Positions 36,940 to 48,015 are shown, numbered from the stretch's first letter. The stretch: DNA of 64,000 nt from JAICUY01 sp963716585 (GCA_963716585.1 CAVQTN010000002.1:682001-746000); one strand, 5' to 3'. The notes: a model not told the origin generated them from the sequence alone. Program-made: numbers and translations.

Positions 36940-37407
36940 CTAGTCGGCCGTGGCCGCGCCCACTTCGACGGGCACCCCGTACCGTTGCTTCAGTGCGGCC
37001 TTCTGGGTGGGCGTCGCACCCAGGAAGCGGCCGTCGGCCTCGGCGATCAACCGGCCGTCCTGGCCGTGCACCTCGCCGTGGACCTGATAGATGCGCCGTC
37101 GCTTGGCGGTGACTCGTCCGGAAGCCGTCAGCCGCTCACCGGGATTGGCTGGCGATCGGTACCGGATGTTCATCTCGGCCGTCACCGCCCAGGAGTCATG
37201 ACTGGCTGGTGCCCAGGCCATGACCTCGTCGAGCAGGGTGGCCAGCAAGCCGCCGTGCACCTTGTCCTCCCAGCCAGCGAAGTCCTCGGTGGGCGTCCAC
37301 TCGGCGCGCGCCTCGCCGTCGCCCAGCTCGATCTCGAGCCGCATGCCGATGGGGTTCGTGTTCCCACATGCGAAGCAGTTGTGGTCGGCAAACGCGTAGC
37401 GCCTCAC
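36940..37407 (-). CDS. PaaI-type hotdog thioesterase
   Basis: A 155-residue single hotdog domain: FACGNTNPIGMRLEI, EWTPTEDFAGWEDKVHGGLLATLLDEVMAWA and MNIRYRSPANPGERLTASG. The N-terminal CFACG and HGGLLATLLDE segments match acyl-CoA thioesterases of the PaaI/YbgC-like group. The GTG at 37407 overlaps the stop of the preceding gene, so the two are coupled. It lies between gyrB and gyrA; substrate unknown. Confidence 0.8.
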   Translation of the reverse strand: MRRYAFADHNCFACGNTNPIGMRLEIELGDGEARAEWTPTEDFAGWEDKVHGGLLATLLDEVMAWAPASHDSWAVTAEMNIRYRSPANPGERLTASGRVTAKRRRIYQVHGEVHGQDGRLIAEADGRFLGATPTQKAALKQRYGVPVEVGAATAD

Positions 37408-37637
37408 CAGTCGTTCTGCTCCGGGTCGTAATCGGCATAGTCGTCCGACCGCCGCAGACAGTTGTCGGCGATGGCCAGCGCGAAGGCGTGGCTGACGGCG
37501 TAGCCGTCGCGCAGGAAGTTGACCGCCTCTCGGCGCTCGCCGATCCCGTTTGCCTCGAGCAGCTCGCACCACTCGTCGAGCGAGCGGCCGGTCTTGCCCT
37601 CCACCTGGCGGATGTCGGCGATATGTCGCGATGGCAT
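37404..37637 (-). CDS. DUF4287-like small protein
   Basis: A 77-residue acidic protein whose TGRSLDEWCELLEANGIGERREAVNFLRDGYAVSHAFA region (read as two adjoining segments) resembles the DUF4287 pattern of a helix-rich domain with Gly-Ile and His-Ala near its end. Function unknown. It sits 24 bp downstream of gyrB and overlaps the thioesterase start by four bases. Confidence 0.65.
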   Translation of the reverse strand: MPSRHIADIRQVEGKTGRSLDEWCELLEANGIGERREAVNFLRDGYAVSHAFALAIADNCLRRSDDYADYDPEQNDW

Positions 37638-37661
37638 CGGTCTGTCCTCGTTGACCCGCTG

Positions 37662-39634
<1,973 letters not shown>

Positions 39635-39638
<4 letters not shown>

Positions 39639-40525
39639 GCGCGTTCAGCCACCTCGTCGTGTGGGACCGATGCCGCGGCGCCGGCAGCGCCGCGGGTGAT
39701 GATCGAATAGATGCGGTCGAGCTCCTCGTCCGAGTAGAAGTCGATGACCAGCCGACCGCCGCGACGGGTCCGCTGGATGCCGACCTTGGTGGCCAGCAGG
39801 CCGCGCAGCTGCGCCTCGACGTCGGCCAGGTCGCCGCTCACCGACTGGTGGCGGCGCGTCGCGCCCTGGTCGCGCCGGCGACGCACCAGCTCCTCGGTCT
39901 GGCGCACGGAAAGCTGGCGATCCAGCACGATCTGCAGCACGGCGCGCTGGAATTCCTGCACGGTCAGGGCCGCGAGCGCGCGACCGTGCCCCTCGCTGAT
40001 CCGGCCGTCCAGGATGGCGCGCTGCGTCTCCGGCGCCAGGTCCAGCAAGCGCAGCGCATTCGAAATGGCCACCCGGCTCTTGCCGACCTGTCGCGACACC
40101 TGCTCGTGGGTCAGCCCGAAGCGACTGGTCAGCTCGCGGTAGGCGTGCGCCTGCTCGATGGGGTTGAGGTCGGCTCGCTGCAGGTTCTCCACGAGGGCGA
40201 GCTGCAACATCTCGTCACCCGTTGAATCGCGGATGACGACCGGAATGGTCGTCCTGCCGGCCAGCCTGCTGGCTCGGAGTCGTCGTTCGCCGGCGATCAG
40301 CTCGTAGCCGCCATCCGTCGCTGGTCGCACCACGATCGGCTGCAGCACGCCGTGCATCGCGATCGAGGCGGCAAGCTCGGCCAGCTGAGCGTCGTCGAAG
40401 CGGTCGCGCGGCTGGTGTGGGTTGCGCCCGATGCGTTCGATGCTGAGCTCCTGCACGCCGCCCTCGGCCCCGGCGCGCGGAATGAGCGCATCCAGGCCTC
40501 GGCCCAAACCGAAGGACCTAGCCAC
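39635..40525 (-). CDS. parB: Chromosome partitioning protein ParB (Spo0J)
   Basis: A 296-residue CTP-dependent parS-binding clamp. The N-terminal LGRGLDALIP leads to the ParB/Srx core with NPHQPRDRFDD and the nucleotide motif GERRLRASRLAG. VENLQRADLNPIEQAHAY, a helix-turn-helix (THEQVSRQVGKSRVAISNALRLL, two adjoining parts) and a C-terminal dimer domain follow. The GTG at 40525 overlaps the parA stop by eight bases. A parS site lies 114 bp upstream of parA. Confidence 0.95.
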
Positions 40526-41279
40526 GCGTCGCCACCTCGCCCGCCAGCGCGCTGTAGGCCAGCGCGCCGCGCGACGCCGGATCGTAGAGCGCGATCGGCA
40601 GGCCATGGCTCGGGGCCTCGGACAGCCGCACGCTGCGCGGCACGACCGTGCGATACACGGTTCCGTTCATGTGGCGCCGTACCTCGGCAGCGACCTGGGC
40701 CGAAAGGCGGGTGCGGCCGTCGAACATGGTCAGCACGACACCCTCGATCTCGAGGCGCGGATTCAGTTCCTGGCGCACCAGTCGAATCGTGTTCACGAGC
40801 TGGCTCAATCCCTCCAGGGCGTAGTACTCGGTTTGAATCGGGATCAAGACGCCATCCGCCGCGGTGAGTGCATTGACCGTCAGCAGCCCCAGCGACGGCG
40901 GACAGTCGACGAGAACGCGCTCGTAGCGTCCATCAAGGCCGCTGAGACTCGCCGCGAGACGCCGCTCGCGAGCCGGGACTCCGACGAGCTCGACCTCGGC
41001 GCCGGAGAGTGCCGGGGCGGAGGGGACGATGTCCAGCCCGTCGATCGATGTTCCGATTGCCAGCTCGCCGATCGGCGTTCGATCGATGAGCGCCTCGTAC
41101 ACCGAGCGGTCGACCGCGCGGCGATCGATCCCCAGTCCACTCGTGGCGTTGCCCTGCGGATCAAGATCGATGACGAGCGTCGAGGTTCCAGAGAGAGCTA
41201 GGTATGCGGCGAGGTTGACGACGGTGGTCGTCTTACCGACGCCGCCCTTCTGGTTCGTACAGGCTGTAACCCTGACCAC
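40518..41279 (-). CDS. parA: Chromosome partitioning ATPase ParA (Soj)
   Basis: A 253-residue deviant Walker ATPase. KGGVGKTTTVVNLA carries the signature Lys; DLDPQGNATSGLG and DCPPSLGLLTVNAL are the A' and B motifs. It works with ParB and parS to separate origins and acts on DnaA in some bacteria. The GTG at 41279 has a GGAGCG box upstream, and TAGAAT about 35 bp upstream may be its -10. Confidence 0.95.
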   Translation of the reverse strand: MVRVTACTNQKGGVGKTTTVVNLAAYLALSGTSTLVIDLDPQGNATSGLGIDRRAVDRSVYEALIDRTPIGELAIGTSIDGLDIVPSAPALSGAEVELVGVPARERRLAASLSGLDGRYERVLVDCPPSLGLLTVNALTAADGVLIPIQTEYYALEGLSQLVNTIRLVRQELNPRLEIEGVVLTMFDGRTRLSAQVAAEVRRHMNGTVYRTVVPRSVRLSEAPSHGLPIALYDPASRGALAYSALAGEVATRG

Positions 41280-41392
41280 GTACGCTCCGCTGCGAGTTCA
41301 CTGAGTGCTCATATTCTACCAGTTTCGGGCTTGCCGATCGCTTACCGGGCGCGTATCACCGCCCTCCCCGGCACGGCGCCGAAGACCATGAA

Positions 41393-41408
41393 TGTTTCAC
41401 GTGAAGCA
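41393..41408. other. parS: parS centromere-like site
   Basis: TGTTTCACGTGAAGCA matches 15 of 16 bases of the bacterial parS palindrome TGTTTCACGTGAAACA. It lies between parA and the mreD gene, about 25 kb from oriC, the expected position for ParB loading. Confidence 0.85.
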
Positions 41409-41472
41409 TTTGCGTTGGCGGCCCCGAGCCTCTCGGCCGCCAACAATCAGCCGTCATGTTGCCGGCCCCTCG

Positions 41473-42063
41473 ATGCGCCAGTCGGCCCGTGTCCGCGGCG
41501 CCGCGGAGGCTGGGTATACTCGGCCGGATCGAACCATCGTTCCGAGCTACCCGGGGGCCGTTCCGATCACCTATACCAGCGCACTCCTCGCGGTCCTCGC
41601 CGGCATCGTCCACGCCGGCCTGGCACCGGTGATCGTCGTCGCCGGCGTGAAGCCGGACCTGCTGCTCGTCGCCGTGGTGCTGGTGACCTGTGTGCTCGGG
41701 TTCGAGGCCGGCATCCTGTGGGCATTCGTGGGCGGCCTGGTGGCGAACCTCCTCATCCCCGAGCCGCTCGGGAGCATCCCGCTGGCGATGCTCATCGCGG
41801 CGGTGTGCGTTGCCGGAGGGTCCCGCGTGCTGGGGCGCCTGGTCTGGGTCTACCCCGTGGTCGCAACCTTTGCGGGCAGCATCCTGGCCGACGTGGTGTC
41901 GCTGTCGGTTTCTCGGCTCGTTGGCTCCCCGCTCAGCCAGGGCCTGCCACTCCAGCTGATCCTGCCCGCGGCAGCCCTCAATGCGGCTATCTGCGGACTC
42001 GCGCTGTACCCGGTCCGCATGCTCGCGGTGAGGTACTGGCTGGCCGAGAAGCCCGCCTGGTAG
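41473..42063 (+). CDS. mreD: MreD-like rod-shape membrane protein
   Basis: About 196 residues with five to six hydrophobic segments (ALLAVLAGIVHAGLAPVIVV, PDLLLVAVVLVTCVLGF, ILWAFVGGLVANLLIP and others). The PDLLLVAVV and GGLVANLL features are typical of MreD. mrdA and rodA follow on the same strand, the usual MreD setting, though mreB and mreC are not in the window. The start is uncertain: no ATG/GTG/TTG lies between ATG 41473 and the first helix, although a TATACT at 41515-41520 looks like a promoter. An earlier ATG at 41392 is possible. Confidence 0.75.
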   Translation: MRQSARVRGAAEAGYTRPDRTIVPSYPGAVPITYTSALLAVLAGIVHAGLAPVIVVAGVKPDLLLVAVVLVTCVLGFEAGILWAFVGGLVANLLIPEPLGSIPLAMLIAAVCVAGGSRVLGRLVWVYPVVATFAGSILADVVSLSVSRLVGSPLSQGLPLQLILPAAALNAAICGLALYPVRMLAVRYWLAEKPAW

Positions 42064-42197
42064 CGATGTCTGCCTCAACCTCCCGATCCCTTCACTTCCC
42101 CCGCCGCGGCCACCGCGGGTGGCAGCCCGCCGGCGCCGCTCCTCAGTTTCGCGGATGCGCACCCGCCGGCCGGTGCCCTGCCATGCTGATGACCCCC

Positions 42198-42235
42198 CGC
42201 TGATGGCGCCACGCTGATGGCGCCACGCTGATGGC
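42198..42235. repeat. 14-bp tandem repeat overlapping mrdA start
   Basis: The unit CGCTGATGGCGCCA is present 2.7 times (42198, 42212, 42226). Each unit contains an ATG (42203, 42217, 42231), and only the third is in frame with mrdA. A related CTGATGACC lies just upstream. The repeat sits where the ribosome binding site should be. Confidence 0.75.
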
Positions 42236-44147
42236 CGATCTCAACGAGGGCCGCTCGGACCTGCCACGCTCCCCCGCGCGCTTCATCGCATTCGGTGTGG
42301 CGGCGGCGCTGCTCTTCTCGGTGCTTGGCGGCCGGCTCTTCCAGATGCAGATTCTCAATGGGGCGCTCTACAGCGAGCGGGCGGCGGCTGCGCGCACTGC
42401 CGAGGTCCCGATTCCCGCGCCGCGCGGGCTCATCTTCGACCGGACCGGCCGTCCGCTCGCGATCAACGTGCCATCGTGGGTGGTGAAGGCGCGGCCCGCC
42501 GACCTGCCACAGGCAAGCGCCGGTCCGGTGCTCGGCCGTCTGGCGACGCTGATCCACGCCGATGCCGCCGCGCTGCAGCGGCGCTACCTCGCCTTCCAGG
42601 GGTCGCCCTACGAGCTCGTGCCGCTCACCACCGTCACCCGCGACGCGGCGCTGGTCATCGGCGAGCGGAGCGCAGACTTTCCCGGCATCGTGGTCGAGGT
42701 CGATCCGCAGCGGCGCTACCTCGACGAGAAAGGCAAGACGGACGGCAGCCTGCTGGCGCATGCCCTGGGCTACACCGGGCCAATCTCGAAAACCGAGCTC
42801 GTCAGCCTTGCCTCCGCAGGCTACCTGCCCGACGATCCCATCGGCCGGGACGGGGTGGAGGCCAGCTACGAGGCCCAACTGCGGGGCACCTACGGTGAGG
42901 AACTCGTGGAGCGCGACGCCTCGGGCCGCACGCTCAAGGTCATCAACACGCCGACCGCACCGACGCCCGGCAAGAACCTGATGCTGACCATCGACGCGCG
43001 GACGCAGCGGCTGGCCACGGACGCGCTGACGTGGGGCATGAAGGCGGTCGGCGTCCAGGAAGGCGTCACCATCGTCATGAACCCACAGACCGGCGAGATC
43101 CTGGCGATGGTCTCGCTGCCCGCCTACGACGACAACAAGTTCGCTACCGGCATCGGCGCGACCGACTACCAGGCATACCTCACCCAGCCCGGCAAGCCGC
43201 TGCGCAACCACGCCATCGCCGACACCTATCCGCCCGGCTCGACCTTCAAGCTGGTCACCGGACTGGGTGCGCTCGAGTCGGGGATCACCAGCCCAACCCA
43301 GCGATGGCCGACCTACGGCTGCTATCAGATCCCCGGGGCACCCCGGGGCCAGTGCCTGTTCGACTGGAACCACGCCGGCTTCGGGCCGCTTGACATCACC
43401 AATGCGTTCGCCGTCAGCTCCGACACGTTCTTCTACCAGATGGCAATCAAGCAGGGCATCGACCGGCTGGGCAACGCCGCCGCCGAGCTCGGCTTCGGCA
43501 AGCCGACCGGCATCCGTCTGCCGGGCGAGGCCGATGGCATCGTGGCCAGCACCGAGTGGGCGCGGCGCAACGGCCGGCCGAACCTGTTCACCGGCGAACT
43601 GGCCCAGGCCGGGATCGGCCAGAACGTGATCGCCGTCACGCCGCTCCAGCTGCTCAACGCCTACGCGGCATTGGCCAACGGCGGCAAGTTGATGCGGCCG
43701 ATGATCGTGCGCGGCGAGACGGACGCCAATGGCAAGCTGGTGAAGCCGTACCAGCCCGAGCTGCTCGGCAAGCTCACCGCCAGCGCGGCCGACCAGCGCG
43801 TCCTGCGCCTGGCCGCCCGCGACGTGATCACCTCGGGACACGCCTACAACATTCGCGACCTGAAGCTGCCCGGCGCCCTGACCGGCAAGACCGGCACCGC
43901 CGAATTCGGCGACCTGACCAAGAACAAGACCCTGCCATTCCACTCGTGGTTCGTGGCCTACCTGCCCTCGAAGGCCGGGGCCACCGATGCGAGCCTGGCC
44001 GTGCTGACCTTCACCTACTCGGCCACGGTGCCGGGCAACGTCTCCACCGAGGTGGTCAAGTACTTCCTGCAGAAGTACTACAACCTGGACCAGGATCTGC
44101 GGCTGGATCCGCAGACCTTCGCGCTCGTGGCGCGGAACCAGAACTGA
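42231..44147 (+). CDS. mrdA: Penicillin-binding protein 2 (elongasome transpeptidase)
   Basis: A 638-residue class B PBP that crosslinks peptidoglycan during elongation. It has one N-terminal anchor (FIAFGVAAALLFSVLGGRLF) and a PBP dimer domain with PAPRGLIFDRTGRPLA. The transpeptidase has SxxK in PPGSTFKL, SSDTFF at the second motif and KTG in LTGKTGTAE. rodA follows by 2 bp. The ATG 42231 lies in a tandem repeat with no clear ribosome binding site. Confidence 0.93.
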   Translation: MADLNEGRSDLPRSPARFIAFGVAAALLFSVLGGRLFQMQILNGALYSERAAAARTAEVPIPAPRGLIFDRTGRPLAINVPSWVVKARPADLPQASAGPVLGRLATLIHADAAALQRRYLAFQGSPYELVPLTTVTRDAALVIGERSADFPGIVVEVDPQRRYLDEKGKTDGSLLAHALGYTGPISKTELVSLASAGYLPDDPIGRDGVEASYEAQLRGTYGEELVERDASGRTLKVINTPTAPTPGKNLMLTIDARTQRLATDALTWGMKAVGVQEGVTIVMNPQTGEILAMVSLPAYDDNKFATGIGATDYQAYLTQPGKPLRNHAIADTYPPGSTFKLVTGLGALESGITSPTQRWPTYGCYQIPGAPRGQCLFDWNHAGFGPLDITNAFAVSSDTFFYQMAIKQGIDRLGNAAAELGFGKPTGIRLPGEADGIVASTEWARRNGRPNLFTGELAQAGIGQNVIAVTPLQLLNAYAALANGGKLMRPMIVRGETDANGKLVKPYQPELLGKLTASAADQRVLRLAARDVITSGHAYNIRDLKLPGALTGKTGTAEFGDLTKNKTLPFHSWFVAYLPSKAGATDASLAVLTFTYSATVPGNVSTEVVKYFLQKYYNLDQDLRLDPQTFALVARNQN

Positions 44148-44149
44148 CC

Positions 44150-45286
44150 GTGGGCGCTGTTACCTCTACGTTCGTCGAGAGCGTGCGCGCCAACAAATGG
44201 CGGCTGTTCGACTGGCAGCTGTTCCTCTACGTCGTGCTGCTGATCGCCTTCGGCGTGGTGATGGGCTACTCGGCGGGCTATGGCGATGCGGGGGCATCCG
44301 GCATGAGCCAAACGGTCAAGACGGTCATCTGGACGAGCATCGGGCTGACCATCTTCTTCGTTGCGGCCAGCCTCGACTACCACTGGCTGACGACCTTCAC
44401 CGTGCCGATCTACCTGGCCGTGCTCGCGTTGCTGGCGATCACCATGGCCATCGGCACCAGCCTCTTCGGCGCGCAGATGTCGGTCACCGTGGCCGGGCTC
44501 GATTTCCAGTTCAGCGAAGTCTGCAAGGTGCTGATGATCGTGGTGCTGGCGAGCTTCCTCACCGGCCGCCGCGACCGGATCGGTCATCTGTCGACCATCG
44601 TCGGGGCGGGCGTCCTGATGGCGATTCCGACTGCGCTCGTCTTCCTGCAGCCGGACCTCGGGACGGCGCTCGTGTTCGTGGCGATCGTGGCCGGGATGCT
44701 GTTCATGAGCGGCGCGAGCATCGGCTGGCTGGGGCTGCTGACCGGCGGCGCCATCGCGGCCGCGCCGCTGGCGATCGAGAGCTTCCTGCACGGCTATCAG
44801 CGCCAGCGTCTCTTCTGCTTCCTGGATCCGTCGGCCGATCCGCTGGGTGCCTGCTATCAGCTCATCCAGTCGCTGAACGCGGTCGGCTCCGGCGGTCTGT
44901 TCGGACAGGGACTCACGGCCGGCGGGTTGAACCGGTCCGGCTTTCTGCCCGTCCAGTCGACGGACTTCATCTTCTCCGTGGTCGCCGAGGAGCTTGGCTT
45001 CCTGGGTGGCCTGATCGTGCTCTCGCTCTTCGCGTTGCTCGTCTGGCGCGTGATGGTCATCGCCTGGAGCGCGGGCGACGCGCTCGGCAGCATGGTGGCC
45101 ATCGGGCTGGCGAGCATGATCCTGTTCCAGCTGCTGGTGAACGTGGGGATGGTCGTCGGCATCATGCCGGTCACCGGCATCCCCCTGCCGTTCATCACCT
45201 ACGGCGGCTCGTCGATGATCTCACTGCTGTTCGGGATGGGGATCCTGCAGTCGGTGCGCATGCACTCGCGCAAGCCTTCGTTCTGA
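44150..45286 (+). CDS. rodA: RodA/FtsW family peptidoglycan glycosyltransferase
   Basis: A 378-residue SEDS-family polymerase with about ten helices. Conserved segments are FLQPDLGTALVF, FLDPSADPLGACYQL, FIFSVVAEELGFLGG and PVTGIPLPFITYGGSSM. Partnering with the class B PBP encoded 2 bp upstream supports RodA over FtsW. The GTG at 44150 is the first start after the mrdA stop. Confidence 0.9.
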   Translation: MGAVTSTFVESVRANKWRLFDWQLFLYVVLLIAFGVVMGYSAGYGDAGASGMSQTVKTVIWTSIGLTIFFVAASLDYHWLTTFTVPIYLAVLALLAITMAIGTSLFGAQMSVTVAGLDFQFSEVCKVLMIVVLASFLTGRRDRIGHLSTIVGAGVLMAIPTALVFLQPDLGTALVFVAIVAGMLFMSGASIGWLGLLTGGAIAAAPLAIESFLHGYQRQRLFCFLDPSADPLGACYQLIQSLNAVGSGGLFGQGLTAGGLNRSGFLPVQSTDFIFSVVAEELGFLGGLIVLSLFALLVWRVMVIAWSAGDALGSMVAIGLASMILFQLLVNVGMVVGIMPVTGIPLPFITYGGSSMISLLFGMGILQSVRMHSRKPSF

Positions 45287-45307
45287 TCTGACCTGGCTGG
45301 CCCCGCG

Positions 45308-46486
45308 CTAGGCGGGCGCCTCCGTTGTGGAAACCGGCGGGTCCGAATGCTCGGCCGGGAGCTCCGGAGGCTTGGACCCGTGAACCGCCAGCTGATAGGC
45401 CGACACGGGAGTCTCCCCGGAGAGCCGGCGAAAGCCGTAGCGGTACAGATCCCGCCCGGCCGCGACGGTGGGTGCCGCCAGGATGGCTCCGCCGATTCCG
45501 AACAGCGCGCCACCGACCACCAGTGAGAGGATCACCACGGCCGGGTGCAGGTCGACCGCGTCGCCCATCACCTTCGGGACCAGGATGTTGTTCTCCAGCT
45601 GCTGGATGCCGGTATACAGGATCACCACCGCGATTGCAGCCGCAGGGGAGATCGTGATCGCGACGAGCAGCGCCGGGATGGCGGCGATGATCGGACCGAT
45701 GATCGGGAACCACTCCAGGATGCCCGCGATGAGCGCCAGCACGAGCGTGAATTGGCCGAACGCGCCGAAGCCGATGAGGGTCAGGATGGTGAGCCCGATG
45801 GCCGTCGCGACGAAGATCGAGGCGCCCAGGAGCAGCTCGCCGCGCACCCATCGGCCGCCGACCCCCGCCAGGATGGCAAGCAGGTGTTCACCATCCGGCC
45901 GCCAGGTCGGTGGCAGCGCGCCGGCGACCGCGCCGGGGAAACGCTCGCGGTCCTTGAGCACGAAGAAGAGCCAGACGGGGATGACGACCAGGCCCAGCAC
46001 GAAGGTGGCGGTGCGCAGCAACGTGCCGAGCGTCGGCCCAATGATGCCCTGCACCACCCCGGCGAGCGCCTCCTGCCCGCGTGCGATCGAGGCGTCGACC
46101 GTGGCGCGCAGCTCGGGCGGCAGCGGCAGCGAGCGGTACCAGTCCTCGAGCGCGCGCTCGACGTGGCTGATCGACGCGCCGAGCTGCGGCAGATGATCGA
46201 CGAACTGGCGCGTCTGAGCGAGTATCGGGGGCAGGGCGAAGGTCATCACCAGCCACGCCAGGACGACGACCAGGGCATACATCACCAGGACTCCCGCCCA
46301 GCGCGGCAGCCCCACCCGCTGAAGGCGCGTGACGCCCGGATCGAGCACGAACGCCAGCGCCAGGCCGATGAAGAACGCCGGCAGCGCCCCGCGCGCCGTC
46401 CACAGCAGCCAGGCCAGCAGGACGATCATCGCCAGCGCGAAGATCGAGAGCCGGTGTCGTCGCAGTGCGCCCAGCAGGTCCGCCAT
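45308..46486 (-). CDS. AI-2E family transporter (PerM/YdiK type)
   Basis: A 392-residue polytopic membrane protein. The family signature appears as LALAFVLDPGVTRLQR, PPILAQTRQFVDHLPQL, ILEWFPIIGPIIAAIPALLVA and QQLENNILVPKVMGDAVDLHP. Members export various small molecules; the substrate is not predictable. ATG 46486 is eight bases after TAGGAT (minus strand, 46495-46500), suggesting a leaderless mRNA, so the longer frame to 46561 is rejected. Convergent with rodA. Confidence 0.88.
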   Translation of the reverse strand: MADLLGALRRHRLSIFALAMIVLLAWLLWTARGALPAFFIGLALAFVLDPGVTRLQRVGLPRWAGVLVMYALVVVLAWLVMTFALPPILAQTRQFVDHLPQLGASISHVERALEDWYRSLPLPPELRATVDASIARGQEALAGVVQGIIGPTLGTLLRTATFVLGLVVIPVWLFFVLKDRERFPGAVAGALPPTWRPDGEHLLAILAGVGGRWVRGELLLGASIFVATAIGLTILTLIGFGAFGQFTLVLALIAGILEWFPIIGPIIAAIPALLVAITISPAAAIAVVILYTGIQQLENNILVPKVMGDAVDLHPAVVILSLVVGGALFGIGGAILAAPTVAAGRDLYRYGFRRLSGETPVSAYQLAVHGSKPPELPAEHSDPPVSTTEAPA

Positions 46487-46548
46487 CGCTCGCCATCCTA
46501 GCCGAGGCTGGTCGCGCGGCGGTGAGGCAGGTACCATCCGATTCACAC

Positions 46549-47262
46549 ATGACCGAAGCATCCGATGGCCATCCGCGTCAGCGCTGGCAGATCCTCTTCG
46601 CCCGGCGCCAGCCGGCGCTGCGCCTGCGCCAGGCCGACATGGTCGATGAGTTCGAGCGCGTCTTCAAGGAGGGCGGACTGCCGCTGGCCTACACCAACGC
46701 GCAGAAGCCACGTCCACGGTTGAAGCTGGCGGCGAACCCACCCGTCGGCATCGAGCTGCGCGGCGAGGTGCTGGACGCCTATTTCAACGAGCTGGTGCCA
46801 GCTGACAAGATCACCTCGGCCGGCGAGCTGCTGACCGACGGGCTGGTGATCGTCGACGCACGCGAGGTCTGGCACGGCTTTCCCTCGGCTGCTTCGCAGC
46901 TGCGGGGCGCTGAGTACGAGGTCACGCTGCGCGGCAACGACGAGCTGACGAGCGATGCGCTGCGCGGCGCCGTCGTGCGCCTGCTCGCTGCGCCGCGCCT
47001 CATCGGGAAGCGGCGCCGTGGCGAGAGCGAGCGGCGCAGCGATGCCGGCGTGCGCGACCTGCGGCCGTACATCGAGGACGTCGAGGTGCTGGAGGTCGAC
47101 GAGGAACGCCACCGCGCCCGCGTGCGCATGGCGCTGCGTCTCGACCCCAGCGGCGCCGGACGTCCCGAGGACGTCATCGGGGCCCTCGACCTGCCGGTGC
47201 GCACGGAAAGCGCCGCTCGGACGCGGCTGCTCTTCGTTGACACTCCGCCGATCGCCCGGTAA
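46549..47262 (+). CDS. TIGR03936/DUF2344 radical SAM-associated protein
   Basis: A 237-residue protein starting with QRWQILFARRQPALRLRQADMVDEFERVFKEGGLPLAYT (as adjoining parts) and KPRPRLKLAANPPVG, the DUF2344/TIGR03936 pattern. This domain is usually fused to, or next to, a B12-type radical SAM protein upstream of rplU. Here it stands alone directly before rplU, with no radical SAM gene in the window. Function undefined. Start ATG 46549. Confidence 0.75.
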   Translation: MTEASDGHPRQRWQILFARRQPALRLRQADMVDEFERVFKEGGLPLAYTNAQKPRPRLKLAANPPVGIELRGEVLDAYFNELVPADKITSAGELLTDGLVIVDAREVWHGFPSAASQLRGAEYEVTLRGNDELTSDALRGAVVRLLAAPRLIGKRRRGESERRSDAGVRDLRPYIEDVEVLEVDEERHRARVRMALRLDPSGAGRPEDVIGALDLPVRTESAARTRLLFVDTPPIAR

Positions 47263-47315
47263 ACTTTCCGTTCCCGCGGGCTTCTCTTGGGCCCGCTTCG
47301 CCGTGCGTCGGCGAA
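47237..47315 (+). promoter_or_regulatory. Promoter and two-hairpin leader of rplU-rpmA
   Basis: TTGACA (47237-47242) and TAAACT (47260-47265) are spaced by 17 bp, placed in the end of the preceding gene. The leader then forms GCGGGC/GCCCGC (47276-47296) and TTCGCCG/CGGCGAA (47297-47315) hairpins back to back before the GGAG of rplU. This could be a ribosomal-protein binding leader (inferred). Confidence 0.65.
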
Positions 47316-47343
47316 CGACCCACGGAACCTACGGAGAGAAGCA

Positions 47344-48015
47344 ATGTACGCCGTCGTCAGCTCCGGCGGAAAGCAGTACCGCGTCGAGGCGGGCACCGAG
47401 CTCATCGTCGAGCGCATCGCCGGCGAGCCAGGCGCATCGGTCACCTTCGACCGCATCCTGCTGATCGGTGACGGCGACGACGTGATGGTCGGGACCCCCA
47501 CGCTGAGCGGTGCCACGGTGAGCGGCACGCTGCTCGGCGAGGAGCTTGGCCCAAAGCTCGTCATCTTCAAGTTCAAGCAGAAGGTGAAGTACCGCCGCCG
47601 GACCGGTCATCGGCAGCATCTCGTGCGCGTGCGCATCGACGAGATCAACGCCGCGGGCAAGCGCAGCGTGCGGGCTGAGCCGGCGCCCAAGGCAACGGCA
47701 CCCGCGCCCGACACGGCACCGGTCGCCGCCACGGCGGCGGCCAAGCCGGCGGCGAAAACTCCGGCAGCGCGGAAAGCCGGGGCAGCGCCGAAGGCCGCGG
47801 CAGCGGTGAGGGCCCGAGCAGCGGCGAAGACCGAGCCCAAGGCGGAGGCGGCCGCTCCGGCGGGCGCCGAGACGAAGCCGGTCCGACGGCCGCGAGCCCG
47901 TGCATCGGCCAAGCCGGAGGCAGCGGCCGCTCAGGCGAGTGGGGCCGGGGCCGAGAAGCCGAAGCGCAAGCCGCGTGCGTCGAAGCCCAAGGCCGAGAAG
48001 CCGGCGGAGGAGTAA
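47344..48015 (+). CDS. rplU: 50S ribosomal protein L21 with long Ala/Lys tail
   Basis: Residues 1 to about 103 are standard L21: MYAVVSSGGKQYRVEAGTEL, VIFKFKQKVKYRRRTGHRQ. The protein then runs on for about 120 residues rich in Ala, Lys, Pro and Arg (for example KPAAKTPAARKAGAAPKAAA), making 223 in total. Such tails are disordered and basic and may contact rRNA or other nucleic acid. ATG 47344 follows GGAG. rpmA follows by 7 bp. Confidence 0.95.
   Translation: MYAVVSSGGKQYRVEAGTELIVERIAGEPGASVTFDRILLIGDGDDVMVGTPTLSGATVSGTLLGEELGPKLVIFKFKQKVKYRRRTGHRQHLVRVRIDEINAAGKRSVRAEPAPKATAPAPDTAPVAATAAAKPAAKTPAARKAGAAPKAAAAVRARAAAKTEPKAEAAAPAGAETKPVRRPRARASAKPEAAAAQASGAGAEKPKRKPRASKPKAEKPAEE

Noticed and set aside
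34680..37112. An 810-codon plus-strand open frame opposite gyrA
   Set aside because: Antisense shadow of a fully conserved GyrA; high GC removes stop codons.
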